Shown piece by piece: positions 37,847-47,126 of a DNA stretch of 64,000 bases (position 1 is the stretch's first letter; each line of letters starts with the position of its first letter). The DNA is from Rhodocyclaceae bacterium (lineage in GTDB: Bacteria; Pseudomonadota; Gammaproteobacteria; Burkholderiales; Rhodocyclaceae): contig VMSX01000017.1 of NCBI GenBank assembly GCA_013791905.1, positions 1 through 64,000 on the forward strand. The letters are read 5' to 3'. Both the position numbers and the translations under genes were made by a program. The notes below the pieces were generated by a model. It ran no database searches, was not told the origin of the DNA, and saw nothing but the letters and a program-made list of their open reading frames with translations.

Positions 37847-40800
37847 ATGTTCCAGAAATTGGTCGAACTCGTACTGACCCAACGTCTGCTGGTGCTGGTT
37901 GGCGTCGCGCTGTTGATCGGCGCCGGCATCATGGCTTTCCGCGAATTGCCGATCGACGCCTTTCCCGATGTCTCCTCGACCCAGGTCAAGATCATTGTCA
38001 AGGCACCGGGCATGACGCCGGAGGAGGTCGAGGCGCGCGTCGTCACGCCGATCGAGCTGGAGATGCTCGGCATCCCGAAACAGCGCAGCCTGCGCGCCGT
38101 GGCCAAGTACGCCATCGCCGATATCACGCTGGATTTCGAGGACGGCACCGACATCTACTGGGCGCGGCAGCAGGTGGCCGAGCGCCTCGCCACGGCAATG
38201 CGGGATTTTCCCGCCGAGGCTTCCGGCGGGCTGGCACCGATCACCACGCCGCTCGGCGAGATGTTGATGTTCACCATCGAGGGCGACCTGTCGCTGGCGG
38301 AAAAACGCAGCCTGCTCGACTGGGTGATCCGTCCGCAACTGCGCACGCTGCCCGGCGTCGCCGATGTCAATGCGCTTGGCGGCCATGTGCGCAGCTTCGA
38401 GGTGGTGCCCAACCTGCTGGCCCTGAAGGCGCGCGGCCTCACGCTCGCCGACCTGCGCCGTGCCATCGAGGCCAACAACCGCAACGACGGCGCCGGGCGC
38501 CTGGTCGAGGGCGAGGAGTCGCTGCTGGTGCGCATCGAGGGCAGCGTCAAGTCGCTCGACGACCTGCGCGCCATCCTCGTGCCCGACCCGCACACGCTGC
38601 ACCCGCCGCATGTCACACGCATCGGCGACGTGGCGACGGTACGCATCGGCAGCCTGGCCCGTTACGGCTTCGTCACCCGCGGCGGCAGGGAAGAAGCTGT
38701 GCAGGGCCTGGTGCTCGGCCTGCGCGGTGCCAACGCGCGCACCGTGGTCGAGGGCGTGCGCGCCAAGCTGGCCGAGATCGCGCCCGCGCTGCCGCCGGGG
38801 GTGACGACGCAGATTTTCTACGACCGCGGCGCGCTGGTCGACCGTGCCATCGGCACCGTGGCGCGGGCGCTGGCCGAGGCCATCGTGCTGGTACTGCTGC
38901 TGTTGCTGGCCTTCCTCGGCAACCTGCGCGCGGCCATTGCCGTGGCCTGCGTGCTGCCGCTGGCGGCGCTGGTGACGTTCATCCTCATGTCCGCCTTCGG
39001 CATGTCGGCCAACCTGATGAGCCTCGGCGGCCTGGCCATCGCCATCGGCATGCTGGTCGATGCCGCCGTGGTGGTGGTCGAGAACGTCGAAAGCCAGCTG
39101 GCCGATCCGGCCGGCGCCAAGTTGCCCTTCCTCCATCGCATCTACCGCGCCGTGCGTGAGGTGACCGAGCCGGTGGTGTCGGGCATGGCCATCATCGTCA
39201 TCGTCTTCCTGCCGCTGCTGACCCTGCAGGGGCTCGAAGGCAAGCTGTTCATTCCGGTGGCGTTGACCATCGTCTTTGCGCTGTCCGGCTCGCTGGTGCT
39301 GTCCCTGACCGTGATTCCGGTGCTGACTTCCTACCTGCTGAAACCCGAGAATCACACCGGCGACGGGCACCGCGAACCCTGGCTGCCGCGCCAGGCCACG
39401 CGCCTTTACGAACCGCTGCTGGTCTGGAGCCTCGCCAATGCCCGCAAGGTGATCGTGACGGCGCTGGCGGCGCTGGTCGCCACGGTCGCCGCCTTCTTCC
39501 TGCTCGGCAAGACATTCATGCCGACCATGGACGAGGGCGACATCCTGATGCAGTTGGCCAAGCTGCCGTCGATCAGCCTGGAGCAGAGCGCGCAGACCGA
39601 TCTGGCGGTGCAAAAGGCGCTGATCGAACGGATTCCAGAGATCAAGGATATCGTCGCCCGCACCGGCTCCGACGAGCTCGGCCTCGATCCGATGGGACTC
39701 AACGAGACCGACAGCTTCTTGGTGCTGGCACCGCGCAGCGAGTGGCGCCAGCCGGACAAGGAATGGCTGACCAACGAGATCCGCAAGGTGATGAGCGAGT
39801 TCACCGGCATGGACATCGCCTTCACCCAGCCCATCGAGATGCGTGTGTCGGAGATGCTCACGGGCACACGCGGCGATCTGGCGATCAAGGTGTTCGGCAC
39901 TGACCTCGGCGAACTCAACGCGCTCGCCGAGAAGATCGCCGCGCTGCTGAAGACCGTGCCCGGCGCGCAGGATGTGCTGACCACCAAGAACGAGGGCGTG
40001 CAGTACTACACGGTGGACGTCGACCGCCTGATGGCCGGGCGCTTCGGGCTCTCCATCGAGGACATCGCCACCGCCCTGCGCGCCCAGGTTGAGGGGCAGG
40101 CGCTGGGGCTGGTGCTCGAAGGCGGCCGCCGCACGCCGCTGGTGATCCGCGGCAGCGACGAGGTGCGCATGTCGCCGGCCCTGTTCGCCGGCATCCATCT
40201 GGCGCTGCCGAACGGTGAAAGCGTGCCGCTGTCCGCGGTGGCGACGCTCAAGCGCCTCGCCGGCCCGGTCAAGATCGACCACGAAAACGCCGCGCGCCTG
40301 GTGGTGATCCAGGCCAACGTCACCGGGCGCGACCTGGTCGGCTTCGTCGAGGAGGCCAAGGCCAAGGTGGCCGCGGAGATCCAGCTGCCCGCCGGTTATC
40401 GGCTTGCCTGGGGCGGCCAGTTCGAGAACCAGCAGCGTGCCGCCAAGCGGCTGATGCAGGTGGTGCCGGTGGCGCTGTTGTTGATCTTCCACATCCTGTT
40501 CACCACCTTCAACTCGGTGCGCCAGGCGGCGATGGTCTTCGTCAATATCCCGTTCGCGCTGATCGGCGGGGTGTTTGCGCTGCTCATCGCCGGCGAGTAT
40601 CTCTCGGTGCCGGCCTCGGTCGGCTTCATCGCCCTGCTCGGCATTGCGGTGTTGAACGGCCTGGTGCTGATCTCCCACTTCAATCAGTTGCGCGCCCAGG
40701 GCATGCCGATCGAACGCGTGGTGATCGAGGGTTCGAAGCGGCGCCTGCGACCGGTGCTGATGACGGCCAGCATCGCCGCCTTCGGCCTGGTGCCGCTGCT

Positions 40801-40927
40801 CTTCGCCAGCGGCCCGGGCTCCGAAATCCAGCGGCCGCTGGCCATCGTCGTCATCGGCGGCCTCGTCACCTCGACGCTGCTGACGCTGGTGATGCTGCCG
40901 ATTCTTTATCGTCGCTGGGGACAATAA
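37847..40927 (+). CDS. Heavy-metal efflux RND permease (CusA/CzcA family)
   Basis: A 1026-residue inner-membrane proton-driven pump of the HME-RND family. Twelve membrane segments and two large periplasmic loops are evident (first segment RLLVLVGVALLIGAGIMAF; FRELPIDAFPDVSSTQVKI; second-half GLDPMGLNETDSFLVL). Transmembrane segment 4 reads GLAIAIGMLVDAAVVVVENVE. It keeps one Asp and the Glu but lacks the earlier Asp of Czc-type divalent-cation pumps, resembling the Cus-like pattern; monovalent Cu/Ag export is therefore a cautious guess. The ATG at 37847 has GGAGG seven bases upstream. Confidence 0.93.
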   Translation: MFQKLVELVLTQRLLVLVGVALLIGAGIMAFRELPIDAFPDVSSTQVKIIVKAPGMTPEEVEARVVTPIELEMLGIPKQRSLRAVAKYAIADITLDFEDGTDIYWARQQVAERLATAMRDFPAEASGGLAPITTPLGEMLMFTIEGDLSLAEKRSLLDWVIRPQLRTLPGVADVNALGGHVRSFEVVPNLLALKARGLTLADLRRAIEANNRNDGAGRLVEGEESLLVRIEGSVKSLDDLRAILVPDPHTLHPPHVTRIGDVATVRIGSLARYGFVTRGGREEAVQGLVLGLRGANARTVVEGVRAKLAEIAPALPPGVTTQIFYDRGALVDRAIGTVARALAEAIVLVLLLLLAFLGNLRAAIAVACVLPLAALVTFILMSAFGMSANLMSLGGLAIAIGMLVDAAVVVVENVESQLADPAGAKLPFLHRIYRAVREVTEPVVSGMAIIVIVFLPLLTLQGLEGKLFIPVALTIVFALSGSLVLSLTVIPVLTSYLLKPENHTGDGHREPWLPRQATRLYEPLLVWSLANARKVIVTALAALVATVAAFFLLGKTFMPTMDEGDILMQLAKLPSISLEQSAQTDLAVQKALIERIPEIKDIVARTGSDELGLDPMGLNETDSFLVLAPRSEWRQPDKEWLTNEIRKVMSEFTGMDIAFTQPIEMRVSEMLTGTRGDLAIKVFGTDLGELNALAEKIAALLKTVPGAQDVLTTKNEGVQYYTVDVDRLMAGRFGLSIEDIATALRAQVEGQALGLVLEGGRRTPLVIRGSDEVRMSPALFAGIHLALPNGESVPLSAVATLKRLAGPVKIDHENAARLVVIQANVTGRDLVGFVEEAKAKVAAEIQLPAGYRLAWGGQFENQQRAAKRLMQVVPVALLLIFHILFTTFNSVRQAAMVFVNIPFALIGGVFALLIAGEYLSVPASVGFIALLGIAVLNGLVLISHFNQLRAQGMPIERVVIEGSKRRLRPVLMTASIAAFGLVPLLFASGPGSEIQRPLAIVVIGGLVTSTLLTLVMLPILYRRWGQ

Positions 40928-41010
40928 TGGCCCCCACGCTCACCTCGTTCGCTGCCCCCACAGGGGGCGTTGCCTCCTTCGGGGCGGCTCTTCAGGAGGC
41001 AAACCCATGA
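40925..41010 (+). repeat. Intra-operon repeat with a linking mini-ORF (pump to DUF3240)
   Basis: An ATG overlapping the pump's TAA stop (40927) opens a 27-codon frame that ends in TGA overlapping the next gene's ATG (ATGA at 41007-41010). The DNA resembles the previous gap (CCCCACGCTC, a CCCCCACAGGGGG hairpin, CCTCC...GGAGG), but the encoded peptide is in another frame and unrelated. The GGAGG arm (40995-40999) is the DUF3240 ribosome-binding site. Confidence 0.7.
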
Positions 41011-41321
41011 CCAAACGCCTCGATGTCTGTCTCACGCTGCTGCTGACCAAGGGTCTGGAAGCGCGCATCCTCGATCACCTCCTGCAGCACCCCGTCTGGG
41101 TCGGCCCCTTCACCGTCCAGCATGTCGAGGGCCACGGCGATCCCGCGGGCATTACCAGCGCTTACGAGCAGGTGCGCGGCCGCGCTGACTGGCTGCGCAT
41201 CGAAATCCTCATGGACTCGAGCCACGTGACGGAACTGCTGGACGAGTTGCGCACCGTGCTGCCCAGCCCGGCGGTGGCGTGGTGGCTGAGTCCGGTGCTC
41301 GATTCCGGGAGCCTGGCATGA
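41007..41321 (+). CDS. DUF3240 family protein of metal-efflux operons
   Basis: A 104-residue soluble protein of the DUF3240 type, commonly found beside HME-RND pumps in betaproteobacteria. The size and fold pattern (two beta-alpha-beta units: LDVCLTLLLTKGLEARILDHLL, then VTELLDELRTVLP) resemble PII-like ferredoxin-fold small regulators; that comparison is an inference. It has a single Cys and few metal ligands (HVEGHGDP). It overlaps the TolC-like gene by four bases. Confidence 0.78.
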   Translation: MTKRLDVCLTLLLTKGLEARILDHLLQHPVWVGPFTVQHVEGHGDPAGITSAYEQVRGRADWLRIEILMDSSHVTELLDELRTVLPSPAVAWWLSPVLDSGSLA

Positions 41322-42562
41322 TGGCCCGCCTGCTCGTCCTGCTGCTGTGTCCGTTCGCCGCCCTGGCCGCCGCCCCGCCCGATCTGCCGCCAGCGGCGCA
41401 GGTTGAGCGGGCATTGCACGCCCATCCGCTGGTGCGCGCCGCTGACGCCGGTGTCGAGGTCGAGGCCGCCAACCGCGACCGGCTGGCGGCCGGCCCGCAC
41501 GAATTTGCGCTCCGGCTGGCCAGCCAGCAGCGCCGCGACCGTTCGCTCGACCACAGCTATCGCGAACATGAAATCGGCGTCGAGCGCGCCTTGCGCCTGC
41601 CGGGCAAGGCCGCCACCGACGCCGCGCTGGGGGCGGCCGGCATCGAGCAGGCGCGCCTCGCCCGTGGCGATGCCCTGCATGAGAGCGCCCGGCTGCTGCT
41701 CGGGCGCTGGTACGAGTGGCAGCGCGAAGCCGCGGCGGCGCGCGAGTGGGTGGCGCAGGTGGCGACGCTGCAGCGTCAGCACGAAGTTGTCGGCAAGCGC
41801 GTCGGCGCTGGCGACGCGGCGAAGCTGGAAGAGTTGCTCTCCGGCGCCCAGCTGGCGCAAGCCCGCGCCCAGCTCGAACAGGTCGAAGGGAAAGTTGAGC
41901 GCGCCGCGATGGAATTGACCCAGGCCTTTCCCGACATTGCCCTGCCCGCTGCCGTGGTGGCGTCCGAGCCGCAACCCATTGCCGGCTCGCCCGAGACATG
42001 GCGCGAGCGCATCCTCGCCCACAACCACGAACTGGCGGTGGCGCGCGTTGCCTCCCGGCGCGCCCACCTGGCCGCCCAGCGGGCCGATGCCGAGCGCCTG
42101 CCCGACCCGACGCTCGGCGTGAAATTCGCCTCCGATCGCGACGGCCAGGAGCGCGTCTTCGGCCTGCAGCTGAGTATTCCGCTGCCGGGTGCCGCTCGCG
42201 CCGCGAGCGCCCGCGCCGGGCAGTCCGAGGCCGCTGCTGCGGGCGCCCGCGAGGCGCTGGTGCTGGCCCGCGTCGAGGCAGAGGCGCGCCGCACGGTCAG
42301 CCTGGCGCAAGGCGCACACCGGCACTGGCAGCGGCTGAACGACGTGGCGGCGCGCATGGCCGACAACGACCGCCTGCTGGAGAAGGCCTGGCGGCTGGGC
42401 GAAGGCCAATTCACCGAACTGCAGACGGCGCGGCGCCAGGCCATCGAGGCCCGGCTCGCCGCCGTCCAGGCGCAACTCGAAGCCAACGAGGCGCGTTATC
42501 GCCTGCTGCTTGATGCGCACGAACTGTGGCCGCTCAACGGCGACGCGGCGGAACGACACTGA
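41318..42562 (+). CDS. TolC-family outer-membrane channel of the efflux operon (CusC/CzcC-like)
   Basis: About 414 residues. A signal peptide (RLLVLLLCPFAALAAAP) precedes two repeats of the outer-membrane efflux domain, each with long amphipathic helices (residues about 25-210 and 225-405; VERALRLPGKAATDAALGAA and LQLSIPLPGAARAASARAGQSEAAAAGA are the equivalent turns). Such channels trimerise and dock on the adaptor/pump. The ATG at 41318 overlaps the previous stop (ATGA). It is the last gene of the operon. Confidence 0.88.
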   Translation: MMARLLVLLLCPFAALAAAPPDLPPAAQVERALHAHPLVRAADAGVEVEAANRDRLAAGPHEFALRLASQQRRDRSLDHSYREHEIGVERALRLPGKAATDAALGAAGIEQARLARGDALHESARLLLGRWYEWQREAAAAREWVAQVATLQRQHEVVGKRVGAGDAAKLEELLSGAQLAQARAQLEQVEGKVERAAMELTQAFPDIALPAAVVASEPQPIAGSPETWRERILAHNHELAVARVASRRAHLAAQRADAERLPDPTLGVKFASDRDGQERVFGLQLSIPLPGAARAASARAGQSEAAAAGAREALVLARVEAEARRTVSLAQGAHRHWQRLNDVAARMADNDRLLEKAWRLGEGQFTELQTARRQAIEARLAAVQAQLEANEARYRLLLDAHELWPLNGDAAERH

Positions 42563-43122
42563 GCGAAACGCCGTACCCCATTCGGGGCATTTCATCCCGC
42601 CAGCGCCGACTTTTGGGGATGCCGGCGCTCGACCCACAAGAGCCGAACGAGTTCTTCGACCCTATGCCTGCAATACAGCGGGGCTGGCCATTGGTTGTGG
42701 ATTGGCGGCGGTCAGGTGCCAGCCATAAGCAGCCGGTGGAACCAACTGAAGACAACACCGGCGAGCATCCAGTCTTCATCACCTTGCCGTCATTCATTTC
42801 ACCGCGGCTACCTACCTGCGACGACGAACAGTTGTCATTCGTGGCATATCGTTTTCATCTTAAATACAGGCAACAGGCACCATCGAGTGCGATAGCATCT
42901 TAAGCAGCGTTTCGCAAGGCACATTACAGTGGCGCCGAACAGTGCCTTATACACAGAGAATCCTGCCTCGTCCGAGTTTCAAGGCCCTGCCACCTGCAAA
43001 CGACGCAATGGAGCATGAATCCTTTTTTCTTGCATCCCGGACCAGAATGCTGCCAATAACAATTGCAAAGCGCACAATGAAGCCGGGAATATGATCAAGT
43101 CCTACAAATAAGCCATCACCCC
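42563..43122. other. Intergenic region without a supported gene
   Basis: The stretch begins with an interrupted copy of the dispersed motif (left half GCCGTACC at 42570-42577, an 18-base insert with a CCCC-ATTC-GGGG hairpin, and an exact right part at 42600-42613). Beyond that, open frames of up to 125 codons exist but have no recognisable similarity, poor starts and lower GC than their neighbours. No promoter stands out for the following gene. Confidence 0.55.
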
Positions 43123-45975
43123 ATGGGTATCGGATTCCAATTCCTGTCGGCACCACCCGATGCAAGCCTGCTCTATGTCGGCTTCTACAATCCGACCTGG
43201 GTCGTCATCTCCGTACTTCTTGCCATTCTCGGCTCCTATGCTGCGCTGCGCGCTTCCAGACGCATCGCACCAGTGCATGACACAGTATCCAGGCTGACCT
43301 GGACATCCATCAGTGCGCTGACCATGGGCGCAGGTGTCTGGGCCATGCATTTCATCGGCATGCTGGCGTTGAGCCTGCCCTGCCGAGTCCATTACGACCC
43401 GCTCATCACTATCGTTTCGATGATTCCGGGCATTCTTGCCGGCGGTGTCGCATTGGGTCTCGGGTGGCATGGGACAAGACATCTATCGCCACCGGTTTCG
43501 AGCGTCCTGCTTGGCGCCGGCATTGGCACCATGCACTACACGGGTATGGCCGCCATGCGCCTGGATGGCTTCGTGCGCTACGACCCGTCCCTGTTCGTCC
43601 TGTCCATCCTCATCGCCATCTTGCTGGCCTACATCGCGTTGCGTATCAAGAATGGCAAGGCCCGTCTGAAAAAGGGAAATGATGTACTGGTCGCGGTCGC
43701 CATGGGAGCTGCGGTTTCCGGTATGCATTACACCGCCATGTCTGCCGCCTATTTCGTGCGGGGCGACGCAAGTGCGCTGGCGCCGTCCGTCTTCACGAGC
43801 AATACCCTGGCCATCTTTGTCACAGCTACCACGGCCTTTCTGGTTATGGTGGCATTGGCGCTTGCCGCCTTTTCGCGCAACCGCGAGGTAACCGACCAAC
43901 TGCGCGACAGCGAGCAACGCTTCCGTGATTTCTCCAGCAGCACCGCCGACTGGTTCTGGGAAATGGATGCAGACCTGCGTTTCTCCTATTTTTCCGACAA
44001 CTTCGAACGCAACTACGGCCTGAGCCCGGACCGGGTGCTGGGCAAGACGCGGCGCGAGTTGCTGGCCACGGACAACCTCAATGCGCCAGACATCATGGCG
44101 GCCCATTTGGCCCAGATTGAGCGACACGAACCGTTCCGTGACTATCATTACCGCATACGCGATGCCGGGGGACGCATTTGCTGGTTTTCGATCAGTGGTG
44201 TTCCGGTCATCGATGCGAACGGGCAATTTGCCGGCTATCGCGGCATGGGCCAGAACATCACCAAGCAGAAGCAGACCGAGGAACAGTTGCACATTGCTGC
44301 CGCCGCCTTCGAGTCGCAGGAAGGCATGTTGGTCACCGATGCCGACAGCGTAATTCTGCGGGTCAACAAGGCGTTCACCGAGATCACCGGCTATACGGCC
44401 GCGGAAGCCGTGGGGCAGACGCCGCGGTTGCTGAGTTCGGGCCGCCACGATACCGACTTCTACCGTGCCATGTGGGAGGCCATCCACTGCACCGGGGGAT
44501 GGCAGGGAGAAATCTGGGACCGTCGGAAGAATGGCGAGGTGTATCCGAAATGGCTCACCATCTCGGCGGTAAAGAACGGCGATGGTGTCGTCACCCATTA
44601 CGTTGGCACCCATTTCGATATTACGGAACGCAAGAAGGCGGAAGAAACCATCAACGGCCTGGCCTTCTTCGATCAACTCACCGGTCTGCCCAACCGGACA
44701 CTTCTGCTGGATCGACTGAAACAAAGCATGGCGGCCAGTGCCCGTAGTGGCAGCTATGGTGCGCTGCTGTTCATCGATCTCGACAATTTCAAGACGCTCA
44801 ACGACACCCTTGGTCACGAGGTGGGTGACCAGCTACTGAAACAGGTCGCGCAGCGCCTTAAGACCTGCGTACGCGAGGGCGATTCCGTGGCGCGACTGGG
44901 CGGTGACGAATTCGTGGTGGTGCTGGCCGGATTGGGGCCTACCCAACAACAAGCCATCGCCAGTATCGAACTGGTCGCCAACAAGATACTTGCCGCGTTC
45001 AATCAGCCCTACCTGCTGGACGATGTTGCCCACCACAGCACGGCAAGCATCGGCGCGACTTTGTTCCTGGATGATGTAGCCACGATCGATGCACTGATGA
45101 AGCAGGCTGATCTCGCCATGTACAAGTCAAAATCGGCGGGGCGCAACACATTGCGTTTCTTTGATCAGGACATGGAGGCTGTCGCGATGAAACGCGCGGC
45201 CCTGGAAAATGATCTGCGTGCGGCCATCAAGGAAAAGCAGTTCGTACTTCACTACCAGGCCCAGGTTTCGGATGGCCGGTTGATGGGTTCAGAAGTCCTC
45301 GTGCGCTGGCAGCATCCCCGGCGCGGCATGGTATCGCCGGCCGACTTCATCCCGCTGGCCGAGGAAACCGGGGCGATCCTGCCCTTGGGACATTGGGTGC
45401 TGGAAACCGCCTGCCTGCAACTGGCCGCTTGGGCGACCCAGCCCGAAATGGAACATCTCACGGTGGCGGTGAACGTCAGCGCCCACCAGTTCCGCCACAA
45501 CGGCTTTGTGGATGAGGTGCTGGCGGTCCTCAAAAACACCGGCGCGAACCCACAGCGGCTGAAGCTGGAACTGACCGAGAGCCTGCTGGTCGCCAACGTA
45601 GAGGAGGTTATCGAGAAGATGTTTGCGCTGAAGGCCAAGGGCGTCGCTTTTTCGCTGGATGACTTCGGCACCGGCTATTCCTCGCTGTCTTACCTGAAGC
45701 GCCTGCCACTGGACCAGTTGAAGATCGACCGGTCGTTTGTGCGGGACGTACTTACCGACCCCAACGATGCCTCCATTGCCAGGACCATCATTGCACTGGG
45801 CCAGAACCTGGGGCTGGGGGTGATCGCAGAGGGCGTTGAAACAGAGGCACAGCGGGACTTTCTGGCCAACTCGGGATGCCACGCCTATCAGGGATATTTC
45901 TTCAGCCGACCGCTGCCGATAGACGAATTCGAACGGTTTCTCGCCCAATTTGAAGTCCGTCGGGCGCAGGGCTGA
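43123..45975 (+). CDS. MHYT-PAS-PAS-GGDEF-EAL cyclic-di-GMP signalling protein
   Basis: A 950-residue inner-membrane protein. Seven predicted helices at residues 1-260 carry the three MHYT-type motifs (AMHFIGM, TMHYTGMAAMRL, GMHYTAMSAAYF), proposed to bind copper and sense oxygen, CO or NO. Two PAS domains follow (residues about 270-390 and 395-510). The GGDEF domain (about 520-685) has RLGGDEFVVV, an intact cyclase signature. The EAL domain (about 700-945) reads EVLVRW instead of EALLRW but keeps DDFGTGYSSLSYL and the ELTES, KIDRSF and EGVET motifs, so hydrolysis is probably retained. No clear ribosome-binding site precedes the ATG. Confidence 0.93.
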   Translation: MGIGFQFLSAPPDASLLYVGFYNPTWVVISVLLAILGSYAALRASRRIAPVHDTVSRLTWTSISALTMGAGVWAMHFIGMLALSLPCRVHYDPLITIVSMIPGILAGGVALGLGWHGTRHLSPPVSSVLLGAGIGTMHYTGMAAMRLDGFVRYDPSLFVLSILIAILLAYIALRIKNGKARLKKGNDVLVAVAMGAAVSGMHYTAMSAAYFVRGDASALAPSVFTSNTLAIFVTATTAFLVMVALALAAFSRNREVTDQLRDSEQRFRDFSSSTADWFWEMDADLRFSYFSDNFERNYGLSPDRVLGKTRRELLATDNLNAPDIMAAHLAQIERHEPFRDYHYRIRDAGGRICWFSISGVPVIDANGQFAGYRGMGQNITKQKQTEEQLHIAAAAFESQEGMLVTDADSVILRVNKAFTEITGYTAAEAVGQTPRLLSSGRHDTDFYRAMWEAIHCTGGWQGEIWDRRKNGEVYPKWLTISAVKNGDGVVTHYVGTHFDITERKKAEETINGLAFFDQLTGLPNRTLLLDRLKQSMAASARSGSYGALLFIDLDNFKTLNDTLGHEVGDQLLKQVAQRLKTCVREGDSVARLGGDEFVVVLAGLGPTQQQAIASIELVANKILAAFNQPYLLDDVAHHSTASIGATLFLDDVATIDALMKQADLAMYKSKSAGRNTLRFFDQDMEAVAMKRAALENDLRAAIKEKQFVLHYQAQVSDGRLMGSEVLVRWQHPRRGMVSPADFIPLAEETGAILPLGHWVLETACLQLAAWATQPEMEHLTVAVNVSAHQFRHNGFVDEVLAVLKNTGANPQRLKLELTESLLVANVEEVIEKMFALKAKGVAFSLDDFGTGYSSLSYLKRLPLDQLKIDRSFVRDVLTDPNDASIARTIIALGQNLGLGVIAEGVETEAQRDFLANSGCHAYQGYFFSRPLPIDEFERFLAQFEVRRAQG

Positions 45976-46176
45976 TCCATTGCAGCCTAGCCCGGATATT
46001 TCACGAGAGTAGGTCGGCGCAGCCGTGCTGCGTAATACCCGTCGCGCGCGCCCTCGCTCCGTAACCAGTGTCGAGGGCGGCCCCGACACGCTGATCAGCT
46101 TCGGGGGGTGGGGGTGGTTCGCCCGCAGCTCTCGGCTTCGGGTCGTGAAATATCCGGGCTAGGTGACCGCAATGGA
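45976..46176. mobile_element. MITE-like element with about 30-bp terminal inverted repeats
   Basis: The outer ends TCCATTGC and GCAATGGA and the inner 21-bp blocks around CTAGCCCGGATATTTCACGA (45987-46005) are repeated in inverse orientation at 46142-46162; the two copies differ only by a 3-bp indel and one base. The 201-bp element has no coding capacity and starts directly after the stop codon of the GGDEF-EAL gene. Target-site duplications are not obvious. Such ends are typical of non-autonomous transposable elements. Confidence 0.75.
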
Positions 46177-46435
46177 GGGGAAAGCGGTTGGCGGATTCTC
46201 ATTCGGCATATAACCGCAATGGGGCGGCTGCGGTCCGACGCCCGGGAATCCCCAATGGTTGTTGGCAGTCTGAAGCACTCATTCCCAGTTCAAAGGCCAA
46301 CGGCTCTTGTTTACCGATTTGAACCAATCGAATAAACACCGCCCAGCGTGTCCAGTCCTGTTTATCACCGCAGCCTGCCATAGGCACCGGCGCTACCCGC
46401 GGCTCCCGGCGTCAGCACCACAGCCGGAACGCCTG

Positions 46436-46468
46436 TGCTGCGTGCCCGAGACATTCGGGCACGCAGCA
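46436..46468. terminator. 14-bp perfect hairpin after the small barrel gene
   Basis: A 14-bp perfect stem (TGCTGCGTGCCCGA with TCGGGCACGCAGCA) and a 5-base loop, 23 bases after the stop of the minus-strand gene. There is no T-run, so it may be a transcript-stabilising hairpin rather than an intrinsic terminator. The 46177-46435 stretch before it shows no gene. Confidence 0.5.
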
Positions 46469-46490
46469 GTGCGATGCCGTCACAACATCA

Positions 46491-46901
46491 TTACGCGGTC
46501 GCGGCGTCTTCCTCGGGCTCGGGGTCGCCCTGCCACAGCATGTCGTAGCCGAGTTCGCGCGATTCGGAGCACATCTTGGCCAGCGCCGAGAATTTCTCGT
46601 TGAACGCCGTGTCGGCGTGGCTTCTCTCGTGCTCTTCAAAGGAATTCCAGAAGGTGACGATGGCGATATGGTCTTCCGTCGAGCCGGTGGCGCCGACCGA
46701 ACCTTCGTCCGAGACGAAACCGGCGAACTTGTAGACCTGGCCGGCGATGAAGCCGCCCTTTTTGCCGCCGTAGGTGTTCTTGACGACATTGCACATCTCG
46801 CCCAGCGCCATCTCGACCTCTTCGAGCGTGACGCCCGGCTTGAGCTTGACCTCGTTGAACATCATCTTGCAACCAAAGGGAATGCTGACGGGATGGAACA
46901 T
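46491..46901 (-). CDS. Small dimeric alpha/beta-barrel (ABM-like) protein of unknown function
   Basis: About 136 residues. The pattern MFHPVSIPFGCKMMFNEVKLKPGVTLEEVEMALGEMCNVVKN, then HIAIVTFWNSFEEHERSHADTAFNEKFSAL, resembles ferredoxin-like dimeric barrels of the antibiotic-biosynthesis-monooxygenase type, which bind heme, flavin or small organics. Two cysteines (residues 11 and 30) might be functional. The C-terminus is acidic (GDPEPEEDA). The ATG at 46901 has AAAGGA before it. It is divergent from soeABC with 225 bases between starts, so a link to sulfur metabolism is possible but unproven. Confidence 0.55.
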   Translation of the reverse strand: MFHPVSIPFGCKMMFNEVKLKPGVTLEEVEMALGEMCNVVKNTYGGKKGGFIAGQVYKFAGFVSDEGSVGATGSTEDHIAIVTFWNSFEEHERSHADTAFNEKFSALAKMCSESRELGYDMLWQGDPEPEEDAATA

Positions 46902-47026
46902 GGTGATCCTTTCTTGTGAATGTGGTGAATCAATCAACAATTGGGGAGGGTTCGCATGACTTCAACCGTGCTATGACAAAGGTTTTTATACGGCGGGGCA
47001 AATCAACCCTGGCGCAGAATCGGCGT

Positions 47027-47056
47027 TTGACTACAGCTACCGGAGTCAGCGATACT
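47027..47056 (+). promoter_or_regulatory. Candidate promoter of soeABC
   Basis: TTGACT at 47027, an 18-base spacer and GATACT at 47051. A GGAGT...ACTCC inverted repeat sits between and over the -10 box and could be an operator. Confidence 0.35.
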
Positions 47057-47126
47057 CCGGGCAGGCCATTGCTTTTCCTACTCCACCAGCATAGCAAGTT
47101 TTCCACTTATCGTTAGCCAGCCACCC

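Noticed and set aside
37808-40924. A 1038-codon open frame antisense to the RND pump gene
   Set aside because: It mirrors the GC-rich third-position pattern of the pump gene, is rich in His, Gln, Arg and Asp, and has no recognisable domain.
42526-42903. A 125-codon frame after the efflux channel gene
   Set aside because: It starts inside the channel gene, crosses a repeat copy and has no similarity that I can recognise.
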